This document shows positions 15,535 through 24,064 of a stretch of 44,330 nt of DNA, piece by piece. The position numbers were made by a program, and so were the translations under genes. Under the pieces are notes generated by a model. It did not search any database. It had not been told where the DNA came from and saw nothing but the letters and a program-made list of their open reading frames with translations. The DNA is taken from contig SVSA01000006.1 in assembly GCA_015064545.1 (NCBI GenBank), positions 1-44,330 of the forward strand, in the 5' to 3' direction. How positions within the stretch are numbered: position 1 is the first letter of the stretch; the number at the start of each line of letters is the position of its first letter. Source of the stretch: Oscillospiraceae bacterium (GTDB taxonomy: Bacteria; Bacillota; Clostridia; Oscillospirales; CAG-272).

Positions 15535-17082
15535 TTACTTTGCGTAATCGATAGCGCGGCTTTCGCGGATCAGGTGGATTTTGATCTGACCGGGATATTC
15601 CAGACTGCTTTCGATCTTCTTAACGATCTCACGGGCGGTGAGGATCATCTGATCATCGTTAACCTCCTCGGGCTTAACCATCACGCGGATCTCGCGACCG
15701 GCCTGGATGGCGAAGGATTTTTCGACACCGGGGAAGGAATTTGCGATTTCCTCGAGGCGCTGGAGTCTCTTGAGATAGTTCTCGAGGTCCTCACGTCTGG
15801 CGCCGGGACGGGCAGCCGAAATGGCATCTGCGGCCTGAATGATCATCGCCACGATTGTCTGAGGCTCGACATCGTTATGATGTGCCTCGATCGCGTGGAT
15901 AACATCACGGTTTTCCTTATACTTACGGGCGATATCGATACCGATCTGAACATGAGATCCTTCGACATCCTGCGTCATGGCCTTGCCGATATCGTGGAGC
16001 AAACCGGCACGCTTAGCCAGCGTAGCATCGATACCGAGCTCATCGGCGATGATGCCGGCGATATGTGCAACCTCGATCGAGTGATCGAGCACATTCTGGC
16101 CATAGCTGGTACGGTAACGGAGACGGCCGAGCAGCTTGACAAGCTCGGTATTCAGACCGTGAACACCGGTTTCCAAGGTGGCTCGTTCGCCTGCCTGCTT
16201 GATAATGCTTTCCACTTCTCTCTTTGCCTTTTCCACCGTTTCTTCGATACGTGTCGGATGGATACGGCCGTCCGAGATAAGCTTTTCAAGAGCAAGTCTT
16301 GCAATTTCGCGTCTTACGGGATCGAAACAGGAGACGGTAATCGCCTCGGGTGTGTCGTCGATGATAAGATCAACGCCGGTCATTGTCTCGATGGTGCGGA
16401 TATTTCGACCTTCGCGGCCGATAATGCGTCCCTTCATGTCATCACTGGGCAGTGCGACAACCGAGACGGTAGCCTCGGACACATGATCCGATGCGCAGCG
16501 CTGGATGGCGAGCGAGATAATCTCTCTGGCCTTGCGGTCGGCATCGTCCTTGAGCTGCGATTCGATTTCGATGATCTTCATCGCGGCCTCGTGCTTGGCA
16601 TCGTCCTCAATCAGGCGAACCAGCTCTTCCTTGGCATCCTCGCGGGACAGTCCGGCAATGGTTTCGAGCTTTTCAAGCTGCTGCAGACGGACGGCCTCGG
16701 TGGTTGCGATGAGCTCTTCCTGTTCCTTGATTTTGCGTGTCAAGGTTTCTTCCTTGCGTTCGTAGCTCTCGATTTTCTTTTCGAGTGCTTCCTCACGCTG
16801 GACGGCACGGCGTTCGAGTCGAGTGACCTCGTTTCTGCGTTCCTTAATTTCTTTTTCGGCTTCGTTTCTGTCCTTTATGATCTTCTCTTTGGCTTCGATC
16901 AAGGCTTCCTTTTTGAGATTTTCGGCGGTTTTTTCACCGTTCTCAACAATGCGTTTTGCCTCTTCCTCGGCCGAACCGATTTTAGCTTCGCCGACCTTCT
17001 TGCGGTAGAGATTACCGATGAAGGCACCGATGGCGAGACCGACAACGACACCGATCACGCAGAAAATGATTTCAGTTCCCAT
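15535..17082 (-). CDS. rny: Ribonuclease Y
   Basis: A 515-residue membrane-anchored endoribonuclease that starts mRNA decay in Bacillota. Order of parts: one N-terminal transmembrane helix (about residues 4-26, with [15 protein letters not shown]), a long charged coiled coil (30-190), a KH RNA-binding domain with [12 protein letters not shown], and an HD domain with LLHDIGKAM and [11 protein letters not shown] that carries the metal-binding His-Asp residues. Length is usual. The RBS AAGGAGG precedes the ATG by about 8 bases. It is monocistronic and shares its upstream region with the divergent metallophosphoesterase gene. Confidence 0.97.
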   Translation of the reverse strand: MGTEIIFCVIGVVVGLAIGAFIGNLYRKKVGEAKIGSAEEEAKRIVENGEKTAENLKKEALIEAKEKIIKDRNEAEKEIKERRNEVTRLERRAVQREEALEKKIESYERKEETLTRKIKEQEELIATTEAVRLQQLEKLETIAGLSREDAKEELVRLIEDDAKHEAAMKIIEIESQLKDDADRKAREIISLAIQRCASDHVSEATVSVVALPSDDMKGRIIGREGRNIRTIETMTGVDLIIDDTPEAITVSCFDPVRREIARLALEKLISDGRIHPTRIEETVEKAKREVESIIKQAGERATLETGVHGLNTELVKLLGRLRYRTSYGQNVLDHSIEVAHIAGIIADELGIDATLAKRAGLLHDIGKAMTQDVEGSHVQIGIDIARKYKENRDVIHAIEAHHNDVEPQTIVAMIIQAADAISAARPGARREDLENYLKRLQRLEEIANSFPGVEKSFAIQAGREIRVMVKPEEVNDDQMILTAREIVKKIESSLEYPGQIKIHLIRESRAIDYAK

Positions 17083-17139
17083 AAATACACCTCCTTATTC
17101 AATAAAATTTGTCCTAATTTGCATAGGTACACACCATAT

Positions 17140-17168
17140 ATTGTAATATTTTTCTTCGGTTTTGTCAA
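17140..17168 (-). promoter_or_regulatory. Promoter of rny
   Basis: On the minus strand, TTGACA (17163-17168), 17 bp, TACAAT (17140-17145), giving a leader of about 50 bases. Confidence 0.8.
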
Positions 17169-17335
17169 TAGATTTCGGCAAAACCGCAAATATTTTTGAA
17201 AAGAACGGTACGGAAGGCGGCCGGGAACGACCAAAAACGGAGAGAAATCGAAAAAAGATGGTAACGCTTGCGAAAAACGGCGGACGGCGGCGTTTGGACA
17301 TCATACGAAAAAGCAAAGACGCGGGAGGGAAATAT

Positions 17336-18418
17336 ATGGTAGAAACCAATCTGTATTTTGTGGTATCCGACATTCACGGTCATGATGCGTTATTTGAAAA
17401 GGCTTTGGCCGATGCGGGTTATGATCCCGAGAATCCGCGGCACGTGGTCATCATCCTCGGGGACTGCTTTGACCGAGGCTCGGAAAACCGCAAGGTGTTA
17501 CGGCGGATCGAGAGTCTGCCGCGCAAGATTCTTGTGCGTGGCAATCACGAGGATATGTTGGCGAAGGTTCTTGAAACACGGCGGATTGACCGTACCGATA
17601 TTTACAACGGGGTAACCGAAACGGTAGCCGAATTTTTTGGTGAGGACAATATTGGCCGCGAAGGGCAAATCCGCATGGGACGCACCGTGCGTGACCGCTT
17701 GATTCGATTTCTTTCCTCGGCGGTTGACTATGTGGCGACCGACCATTATTTGTTTGTACACGGCTGGGTACCGCTGGATCGGCGCGGAGAGGAGACCGAG
17801 CCGTATACCGATCTTGACGGTGCGACCTACGAGGATTGGCAGGAGGCTCGCTTTCTCGGCTGGCATCGGGCGCTGGCGGCCGGATTGATGCCGGGAACCG
17901 ATAAGATGCTGGTTTGCGGTCATCGGACGGCGGCCTTCGGCGCGCAGTTTGACCCAAGCCGAAGCCCGGACGACAGCACGCCCTTTTATTATGAGGGCAT
18001 GATTGCGATTGATGCGCTGACGGTACGGAGCGGGCGTGTGAATGTGATTGTTTTGGAGGATAGTGCGCCGCGTGTAACGACACACACCGTTCCTGTGACG
18101 AAAGATGCCTTTGACCGCATTTTGATTGGAGAAAAGACGGTAGAATTTTTCCTTGACGGCACGCTTTCCCAGGCGATGACGGTTGGCGACAAGCTTTGCT
18201 TTACCACGCGCGAGGGGGACACGGTTACGGCCACGGCGGTAGGGTGTTATCGGTATCCGGATGTGGAGGCGATGTGTTCTGATTTTTCGTTTTTGGAGCT
18301 TGGCTTTGGGCCGTATGTATACGCGTTTCCGCGGCAGGATGCCATGTATCGCAGGTTTGCGGTTTCGCAGAAGGAGGTTCTTGCGGTGAGGTTTTCGGTT
18401 TTATCATGTGATTTGTGA
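17336..18418 (+). CDS. Metallophosphoesterase fused to a C-terminal ASCH domain
   Basis: A 360-residue two-domain protein. Residues 1-240 are a calcineurin-like phosphoesterase of the PPP/diadenosine-tetraphosphatase type: SDIHGH (D12, H14), LGDCFDRG (D43), VRGNHED (N70, H71), VHGW (H142) and CGHRT (H196). Residues about 255-355 fit an ASCH (PUA-like) domain: the ILIGEKTVEFFLD sequence matches the I-x-x-GxKTxE signature, followed by MTVGDKLCF and an ending like QKEVLAVRF. ASCH domains are thought to bind RNA or modified nucleosides, so an RNA- or nucleotide-directed phosphatase is possible. The ATG at 17336 follows GGGAGGG; the longer frame to 17162 would run into the rny promoter. Confidence 0.85.
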   Translation: MVETNLYFVVSDIHGHDALFEKALADAGYDPENPRHVVIILGDCFDRGSENRKVLRRIESLPRKILVRGNHEDMLAKVLETRRIDRTDIYNGVTETVAEFFGEDNIGREGQIRMGRTVRDRLIRFLSSAVDYVATDHYLFVHGWVPLDRRGEETEPYTDLDGATYEDWQEARFLGWHRALAAGLMPGTDKMLVCGHRTAAFGAQFDPSRSPDDSTPFYYEGMIAIDALTVRSGRVNVIVLEDSAPRVTTHTVPVTKDAFDRILIGEKTVEFFLDGTLSQAMTVGDKLCFTTREGDTVTATAVGCYRYPDVEAMCSDFSFLELGFGPYVYAFPRQDAMYRRFAVSQKEVLAVRFSVLSCDL

Positions 18419-18426
18419 GGTTTTTG

Positions 18427-18770
18427 CGCTAAGGTTTTAGCTTTTTCGTATCGTTTGGAAAGGGCTTATGTGCTTAGATTTTGGCTTCATCGTATAGATT
18501 GGAATAAGGTCTTTTAACTAAGGGTTTAGCTTTTTCGTATCGATTGGTAAAAAGAAAGAATACGTAAGTGTTTTTTCTTACTTTCTTTTTCTTCAAAAAG
18601 AAAGTAACAAAGAAAAGGAACCAATAGGGGGGCGGCATTTTCCCGTGAGGGGAAAATGCTCGCATCCCCCTTTTGGATTAACCCCCTATTAGGGATGCCC
18701 TGTTCACGGCGTGCGACTGGATGTGGATATTGGAGCAAAGCATCGGTGGGCAAGATTTGAGTTTTGGTTT
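18427..18770. repeat. Interspersed structured repeat, family B, copy B1
   Basis: A unit of about 340 bp. It contains a 13-bp perfect stem (18578-18590 with 18595-18607), an outer pair AATAGGGGG (18623-18631) with CCCCCTATT (18682-18690), and inside it GCATTTTCCC (18635-18644) with GGGAAAATGC (18650-18659). Short open frames on both strands encode low-complexity peptides and change with the repeat, so I do not call them genes. Confidence 0.85.
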
Positions 18771-19095
18771 TCGTGCTGAGATTTTAGTTTTATTATATCG
18801 TTTGGAAAGGGCTTACGCGCTTAGATATTGGCTTTATCGTATCGATTGATAAAAAGAATGAATACGTAGGTGTTTTTTCTTACTTTCTTTTTCTTCAAAA
18901 AGAAAGTAACAAAGAAAAGGAACCAATAGGGGGGCGGCATTTTCCCGGAAGGGGAAAATGCTCGCATCCCCCTTTTGGATTTACCCCCTATTAGGGCTGC
19001 CCCGTACACGAAGCGGGACTGGGGGGAGATACTGGAGCGAAGCATCGGTGAGCGGAGAGATAAATTTTTTGGTTTTTGTGCTAAGATTTTGGTTT
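18771..19095. repeat. Interspersed structured repeat, family B, copy B2
   Basis: A direct copy of B1 on the same strand with scattered substitutions. All three stems of B1 are present; the loop of the GCATTTTCCC hairpin differs (GGAAG for GTGAG). A roughly 60-base segment of B1 around 18501-18540 is missing. Confidence 0.85.
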
Positions 19096-19362
19096 TTGGA
19101 AATTGTTTGTCAAATAATTATTTCAATTTGAAAAGCTACCGCAAGCCGTTATCTTTTTGACCGCTTGTTGTAGCTTTGCTTTCGAAAACGATATCGATTC
19201 CTTCTGTTAACCGCGATTCATTATCCACAACGAGTGGAAATTTTCGTTTATTTTCAAATCTATCGACTAACAAACAAAGAAAACCTGAATTCTTATGTCA
19301 TCCCAAACGCGAATCGTGTCCGTTCCCTTCTTATAAAACCGTCCCCTTCCCCCTTGTAGAAC
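19096..19362. other. AT-rich spacer between inverted B repeats, no gene seen
   Basis: Unique sequence with clearly lower GC than its surroundings, bracketed by B2 and the inverted B3. I see no gene with a start and RBS. One exact DnaA-box sequence (TTATCCACAA, 19221-19230) is present, but alone. It could be a remnant of inserted DNA. Confidence 0.5.
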
Positions 19363-19655
19363 CGATGCTTTGCTCCAACATCCACACCCAGCCGCACGCC
19401 GTGTACGGGGCAGCCAAAACAGGGGGTAAATCCAAAAGGGGGATGCGAGCATTTTCCCCCTGCGGGAAAATGCCGCCCCCCTATTGGTTCCTTTTCTTTG
19501 TTACTTTCTTTTTGAAGAAAAAGAAAGTAACAAAAAACACCTACGTATTCATTCTTTTTACCAATCGATACGAAAAAGCTAAACCCTTAGTTAAAAGACC
19601 TTATTCCAATCGATACGATGAATCCAAAATCTTAGCGCAAAAATCTCCCCCCATC
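19363..19655. repeat. Interspersed structured repeat, family B, copy B3 (inverted)
   Basis: Matches B1 and B2 as the reverse complement, including the GTTACTTTC...GAAAGTAAC stem and the GCATTTTCCC hairpin. One base of the outer pair has changed (ACAGGGGG against CCCCCTATT), weakening that stem. It ends about 10 bases before the stop of the GH106-like gene. A plus-strand open frame (19176-19922) that crosses it is not credible. Confidence 0.85.
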
Positions 19656-19665
19656 AAGACAAAAA

Positions 19666-22593
19666 CTAAAACCCAATCCCAAACCGAACAATCGAAGGCT
19701 CTTCCACATACGCCGCGCAAGCGCCATCCTTCCATTGCTTTTCAAAGGAGAAGGATCCGGGATAGACGCCCATCGGCTCGGGATCTACTGTGTGATGCGG
19801 TCCGAGAAGATTGCGGTTTGAGAAGCAAAGCGACAAACGAAGACGGTTTTCGCCCTCGGTCAAATACGGCGCAAGCTCGTAGGCATCATGGAACAGCTTT
19901 GAACCGAGATCGACGCCGTTGATCACCGCATGACATACCGCAAAGCGTCCGTTGAGCTTCAGATAGGTGGGATCGCCCTTGCGGTAGGTGAAGACCGTTT
20001 CGGCGGTCATTTCGCCGGCAAAGAAGGGATAGCCGTCCTTGGTGATGTCGCGGAAATCAATGGCATCGCCGCGCGCAGACAGAACCGGGGTGCCGAGAAT
20101 GCGGTAGACGTTCGGCTTCTCGGTGCCGGCCATGCCGTCGGGACAGCGGATGCCGAAGTCGCCGAAGAGATAAATCGGCTCAATTTCAGTGTCGAAGGAC
20201 AGACAGTTGCGAAGCGATTCGTTGCCGCCGCCGTAAAGAATCCGGAAGACCTCCTCGCGCTGCTGGTAGGCGATGGTCATTTGAATCTCATTTTGGCCGC
20301 GCTTGGTTTTGTCCGCAATATCGGCAACTAAGAAGGAACGATCGATGCGCCAGTCCTCGCCGAAGGTAACCACCTCGCCGTTTACCGTAACCGAGCGATA
20401 GGTCAACGGCTCGGCCACCAAACGCAGTGCTTCGGGCACCGCGTCGGCAGTGAAGGTGAATTTCAGGGTGATCTCCCCCTCGGCATAACGCGAAGAGAGC
20501 AGCTCATCCTTGAGGCGGACGATCGGACGCTCCTCGGTGAAGGCGCCGCCGTCAAGCGACAGCGCGGCGCGGTCGAGAATCCACATGTTTTCAGGACGCT
20601 CGGTCAGCGTAAAGGCGAGATTCTCTAACGCGATGGCTTTCGGCGCAACGCTTTCGGTCATCGGAAGATAGGTGCTCTCCTCTTCGACCAGCAGGAAGGA
20701 GCCCGAATCCTCGAAGTCAAGCCATACCGTCACGGTGCCGTCCTCGGTGCGTTTTCCGCGCAGGGGGTACTTGGTCAATGTCAACGGATCGAGCTTAACC
20801 AGGCCGGTACAGTCGGTTACGCTCAGGATGACATTGCGATACACCTGTGGCGTGGTGTTGGCAAGATACAGGATACGGCCGCCATCGGTGCGGCGTACCT
20901 GCATATGCAGCGGCAGATCGTGTCCTTCCCACGAGAGGCGGATACCCGAGGAGGCGCGGATTTCCTCGTAGGTTACGGTCGAGCGCAAGAAGGAGAGATC
21001 GGCCTTTTTGCCGTCGATGCGGTTCGGCGTACCGTCCCACAGGAGCAGCTTACCGCCATTGTCGAGATAGGTGCGCAGGAGCGCGACTGTCGAGGCATCG
21101 AGCGTCTGACAGAAGGGGAGGATGACGGTGTGGTAACGGCAGAGCCCGACACGGATGGTGTCGCCTTCGACGGCGCCGAGGTCGCGGAGAATGGTTTCGT
21201 CACCGTAATGGAAGGGGACCTGCTGTGCGGCAAGTGTTTCGGAGAGTATGCGGAATTGGTGCTCCAGCTCGGCAATGCTCTGTGTCGGCGCGGAGCGCTG
21301 ATAGGTCAGATAGGCGCTGTGCATGGGGTGAATGACCAGCGTGTCGGCGTATTCCTGGCCCTCCGACAGGGCGGCGCCGAGATGCTGGTAGTACTGCTCG
21401 AATTTTTGAAAATGCGTGTGCCAGGGATTGTGCTCCGAATAGTGGTTCGGATAGTCACGCTTGCGCTGTCCGCGCTCGGAATAGGGATAAAGATGCTCGC
21501 AGAGCAGGTTGACGCCATGAGCGAACTGTAAATCCACCAGCCGCTTTAGCTCGCGCGGAGAAACGTCCCAGCCGCAGCAGGCAAAGGTCTCGGTTAAGCG
21601 CACGGGACGGCCGACTTGCTCACAGACCGAGCCGAGCTGACGGACGCCGGTAACATTTTTGACCGGACGGCTGAGATAGTCGATGCCGGGAAGCTGCTGA
21701 TAGCGGTAGAGCGGCATCACGCCGCCGCAGCACATCATCTGACCGTCGAGGCCCCATTCCTCAATGCCGTGGCCGGTCAGCTGAACGCCATTGGCCTCAC
21801 ACCATGCGTAGATCGGCTTGATGAAGGCATCGTAGAAGCGCTCATGGCAGAGCAGATAATAATCATACCGATAGGATTCGTATCCCTCAAAGGAGAAGAA
21901 GAGCGCCGGCAGCGCCTCTTTGACATCGTAGCCGAAGCGCTCGGCAAAAACGGTCAGGAAGGTGTCCGACCAAGGGGTGCCATAGCGGAAATATTGCGGC
22001 TCATCGGTAAAGAAGCCGGGCATGGTCTTGCCGAAGTCCTCGCCGCATTCGGTTTTGTAGACCTCGTGCGTCAGCGCGATAAACTGCGCCGTGACAGCGG
22101 GATTCATGACATCGACATAGGAAAAATCGGGTTTACGGCGGATAACCGCATAAGAGGCAGCGCCGTTCGGCGCGTCGACAAGACAGGCCCCGTCGGCTGT
22201 CACGGTATAGACGCCCAGAATGTAGGGATCGGAGGTGGGATACTGCTCCACGGTTTCGCATATCAGACCGACGGCATGGTTTTTCGGATCGGCAAGGAGC
22301 GCACCGCCCGCAAAGCCGGACGGCCATCCGTTTTCGTCGTAGGCCCAGGCCTCCATGCCGAGCGTTTTGGCCTCATCGATGCAGGCGCGGACGCAGTTGA
22401 ACCATTCCTCTCCCATATAAGGAGTTTCCAAGCCGCCGCGGGCGTGCATGAAGAAGCCGCGCATACCGAGCGCGTGCATATGTCGGATCTGGCGGCGCAG
22501 CTCGTCCTCGTTCAGACGGTCGTTCCAGCTCCAGAAGGGGATGCTGGCATGGCGCTTGGCCTTGGCTTGGATGCGTTCGATCAAGGTGTTCAT
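19666..22593 (-). CDS. GH106-like glycoside hydrolase
   Basis: A 975-residue cytoplasmic protein that resembles glycoside hydrolase family 106 (alpha-L-rhamnosidase) and its relatives. The N-terminal barrel has IPFWSWNDRL, GMRGFFMHARGG, AWAYDENGWPSG and FFTDEPQYF, giving several acidic residues suited to catalysis. A middle domain with a Rossmann-like glutamine-amidotransferase fold (about 440-560) and C-terminal beta-sandwich domains follow. There is no signal peptide. Substrate specificity is not certain. The histidine phosphatase gene lies 21 bases upstream on the same strand. The stop is next to inverted repeat B3. Confidence 0.75.
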   Translation of the reverse strand: MNTLIERIQAKAKRHASIPFWSWNDRLNEDELRRQIRHMHALGMRGFFMHARGGLETPYMGEEWFNCVRACIDEAKTLGMEAWAYDENGWPSGFAGGALLADPKNHAVGLICETVEQYPTSDPYILGVYTVTADGACLVDAPNGAASYAVIRRKPDFSYVDVMNPAVTAQFIALTHEVYKTECGEDFGKTMPGFFTDEPQYFRYGTPWSDTFLTVFAERFGYDVKEALPALFFSFEGYESYRYDYYLLCHERFYDAFIKPIYAWCEANGVQLTGHGIEEWGLDGQMMCCGGVMPLYRYQQLPGIDYLSRPVKNVTGVRQLGSVCEQVGRPVRLTETFACCGWDVSPRELKRLVDLQFAHGVNLLCEHLYPYSERGQRKRDYPNHYSEHNPWHTHFQKFEQYYQHLGAALSEGQEYADTLVIHPMHSAYLTYQRSAPTQSIAELEHQFRILSETLAAQQVPFHYGDETILRDLGAVEGDTIRVGLCRYHTVILPFCQTLDASTVALLRTYLDNGGKLLLWDGTPNRIDGKKADLSFLRSTVTYEEIRASSGIRLSWEGHDLPLHMQVRRTDGGRILYLANTTPQVYRNVILSVTDCTGLVKLDPLTLTKYPLRGKRTEDGTVTVWLDFEDSGSFLLVEEESTYLPMTESVAPKAIALENLAFTLTERPENMWILDRAALSLDGGAFTEERPIVRLKDELLSSRYAEGEITLKFTFTADAVPEALRLVAEPLTYRSVTVNGEVVTFGEDWRIDRSFLVADIADKTKRGQNEIQMTIAYQQREEVFRILYGGGNESLRNCLSFDTEIEPIYLFGDFGIRCPDGMAGTEKPNVYRILGTPVLSARGDAIDFRDITKDGYPFFAGEMTAETVFTYRKGDPTYLKLNGRFAVCHAVINGVDLGSKLFHDAYELAPYLTEGENRLRLSLCFSNRNLLGPHHTVDPEPMGVYPGSFSFEKQWKDGACAAYVEEPSIVRFGIGF

Positions 22594-22614
22594 AGCGATA
22601 ATCCTTTCGTTTCC

Positions 22615-23268
22615 TTATTCTAATGGGCGGAGGGGGGCGATGTGTACCGATTCGTTCAGGGTGTCGAGGATAATGCGTGTATCGGTATACTGAATCCGTG
22701 TGACAGCGGCGTTGCGTGCCCCGAGGCACAGGACGGCGGCTTTCTCCTCGGAGAGACCGAGAAACGCGGCGGTCAGATAGCTTGACAGAAAATGTCCGTG
22801 AGAGACAATAAGCACCGACTCAGTACCGCCATAGCGTTTGCGCACCGAAGCGGCCACCCGCTCGGCACGCAGCCAGCGCTCGTGATCGCTTTCCTTGCCG
22901 AGTGCGGTTGGTGTTTGGGGCAGAATCAGATGCGGATAGATGCTTTTGGCCAGTGCTTCGGGAAGCATGGTGAAGGTGTCCGAGCCGCATTCCTCCAGCT
23001 CGCTGAGCAGCTCGAAGGGAATTTTGTTGCGCTGATAGCGCATGATGGCGGCCGCGGTTGCGATGGTGCGGTGATAGGGACTGACCAGCGCCGCATCAAA
23101 GTGAAGCTCGCGCAGCAGCCGGCCGGTGAGATCGGCTTGCCGTTCGCCCTGTGGGGTCAGCGAATGGTCGCGGTGCTCGTAGGGCTCAAAACGGGGATCG
23201 TAGGGACAGGCGGCGGGATCGGGCAGATTGTGTCTGGCCTCGGCGTGGCGGATGAGGTATAATGTCAT
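22615..23268 (-). CDS. Histidine phosphatase family protein
   Basis: A 217-residue member of the histidine phosphatase (phosphoglycerate mutase-like) superfamily. The phospho-acceptor motif is LIRHAEARHN at the start, with SPYHRTIATA and IVSHGHFL supplying the other phosphate-pocket residues. Substrates vary in this family, and I cannot assign one. The ATG at 23268 follows GAGG; the open frame runs on to 23541 but has no good site and crosses a terminator hairpin. It is the first gene of a two-gene unit with the GH106-like hydrolase. Confidence 0.85.
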   Translation of the reverse strand: MTLYLIRHAEARHNLPDPAACPYDPRFEPYEHRDHSLTPQGERQADLTGRLLRELHFDAALVSPYHRTIATAAAIMRYQRNKIPFELLSELEECGSDTFTMLPEALAKSIYPHLILPQTPTALGKESDHERWLRAERVAASVRKRYGGTESVLIVSHGHFLSSYLTAAFLGLSEEKAAVLCLGARNAAVTRIQYTDTRIILDTLNESVHIAPLRPLE

Positions 23269-23415
23269 AGGCACCTCGCGGTGAAGTGGATGGTTACTAT
23301 GATTATAAAGGAAACGCGCGCCGTTTTCAATAGGAAATATGGATTTTGACAACTTTTCCTTGCCTATCTGCCGCCCGGCTTGGGTGGGGCGGCACGGCGT
23401 TGGCAGCAATGAAGA

Positions 23416-23452
23416 GAAAAACAGGGGACAGCTCTTTTTGGCTGTCCCCTGT
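23416..23452 (-). terminator. Intrinsic terminator of the AI-2E-like/pgsA unit
   Basis: A 12-bp perfect stem (ACAGGGGACAGC, 23421-23432 with 23441-23452) and an 8-base loop, followed on the minus strand by TTTTTC. It lies just past the pgsA stop. Confidence 0.85.
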
Positions 23453-23479
23453 CGGAGCATAGGGCTTTGATTCACACGG

Positions 23480-24061
23480 TTACTCTTCGATGTCGCGGAT
23501 ATGCTCCTTGCGGCGGAAGAAGCAGAGAATATAGGAGACAAGGGAGATGGCCATAAATACGGCGCAGATGAAGCAAAGGGCGATCTGTCCGTTTTTGGGC
23601 ATGGTGGGGAACACGACCAGCGCGATCATGCTGACAAACAGCACGGTGGTGCAAACCTTGCCGGTAAACAGCGCTCCGTCGAGCATTTTACCGCTTTTTA
23701 AAAGCAGGCATCCCATCGTCAGCATGGCCCCTTCCTTGATGACGAAAAGAATCAAAAGCGGAAGGATGGTGAGATTGCGGATGGTCAGACACAGAATGAT
23801 GACGCCCTGTGTCATTTTGTCGGCAAAGGGATCGAGCATGATGCCGAGACGCGAGATCATGTTGCACTTCCGTGCGACAACACCGTCCACCAGATCGGTC
23901 AGCGACGACACGGCCAAGACCGCGGCGGCACCAAGATACTGCCCTGTGGTTTTGGCTGTCATGTACAGCGTGGCATAAACCGGAATCAGGATCAGCCGGA
24001 AGAGGCTGAGGAGGTTGGGGACCGTGACGATTTCTTTTTTCCAATCCTTGAAGGTAATCAT
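23480..24061 (-). CDS. pgsA: CDP-diacylglycerol-glycerol-3-phosphate 3-phosphatidyltransferase
   Basis: A 193-residue integral membrane CDP-alcohol phosphatidyltransferase that makes phosphatidylglycerophosphate, the precursor of phosphatidylglycerol and cardiolipin. The family motif D-x2-DG-x2-AR-x8-G-x3-D-x3-D is seen in DLVDGVVAR followed by LGIMLDPFADK. TVPNLLSLFRLILIP opens the first helix, and several more hydrophobic helices follow. A related CDP-alcohol transferase activity cannot be excluded. It follows the AI-2E-type permease gene by 3 bases, so they form one operon. Confidence 0.88.
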   Translation of the reverse strand: MITFKDWKKEIVTVPNLLSLFRLILIPVYATLYMTAKTTGQYLGAAAVLAVSSLTDLVDGVVARKCNMISRLGIMLDPFADKMTQGVIILCLTIRNLTILPLLILFVIKEGAMLTMGCLLLKSGKMLDGALFTGKVCTTVLFVSMIALVVFPTMPKNGQIALCFICAVFMAISLVSYILCFFRRKEHIRDIEE

Positions 24062-24064
24062 AAG

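Noticed and set aside
15574..17199. 541-codon plus-strand frame across rny
   Set aside because: Antisense to ribonuclease Y, and it runs over the rny promoter.
19221..19230. Exact DnaA-box sequence, possible replication origin
   Set aside because: Only one box is seen, with no dnaA, dnaN or box cluster around it; chance is enough.
18474..19922. Small open frames in the B repeats (Lys/Phe-rich peptides, and a 248-codon frame)
   Set aside because: They follow the repeat sequence on both strands, lack ribosome binding sites, and one runs antisense into the GH106-like gene.
23269..23541. 91-residue N-terminal extension of the histidine phosphatase
   Set aside because: It crosses a terminator hairpin, and the catalytic RHA motif normally lies near the N-terminus, as it does from the ATG at 23268.
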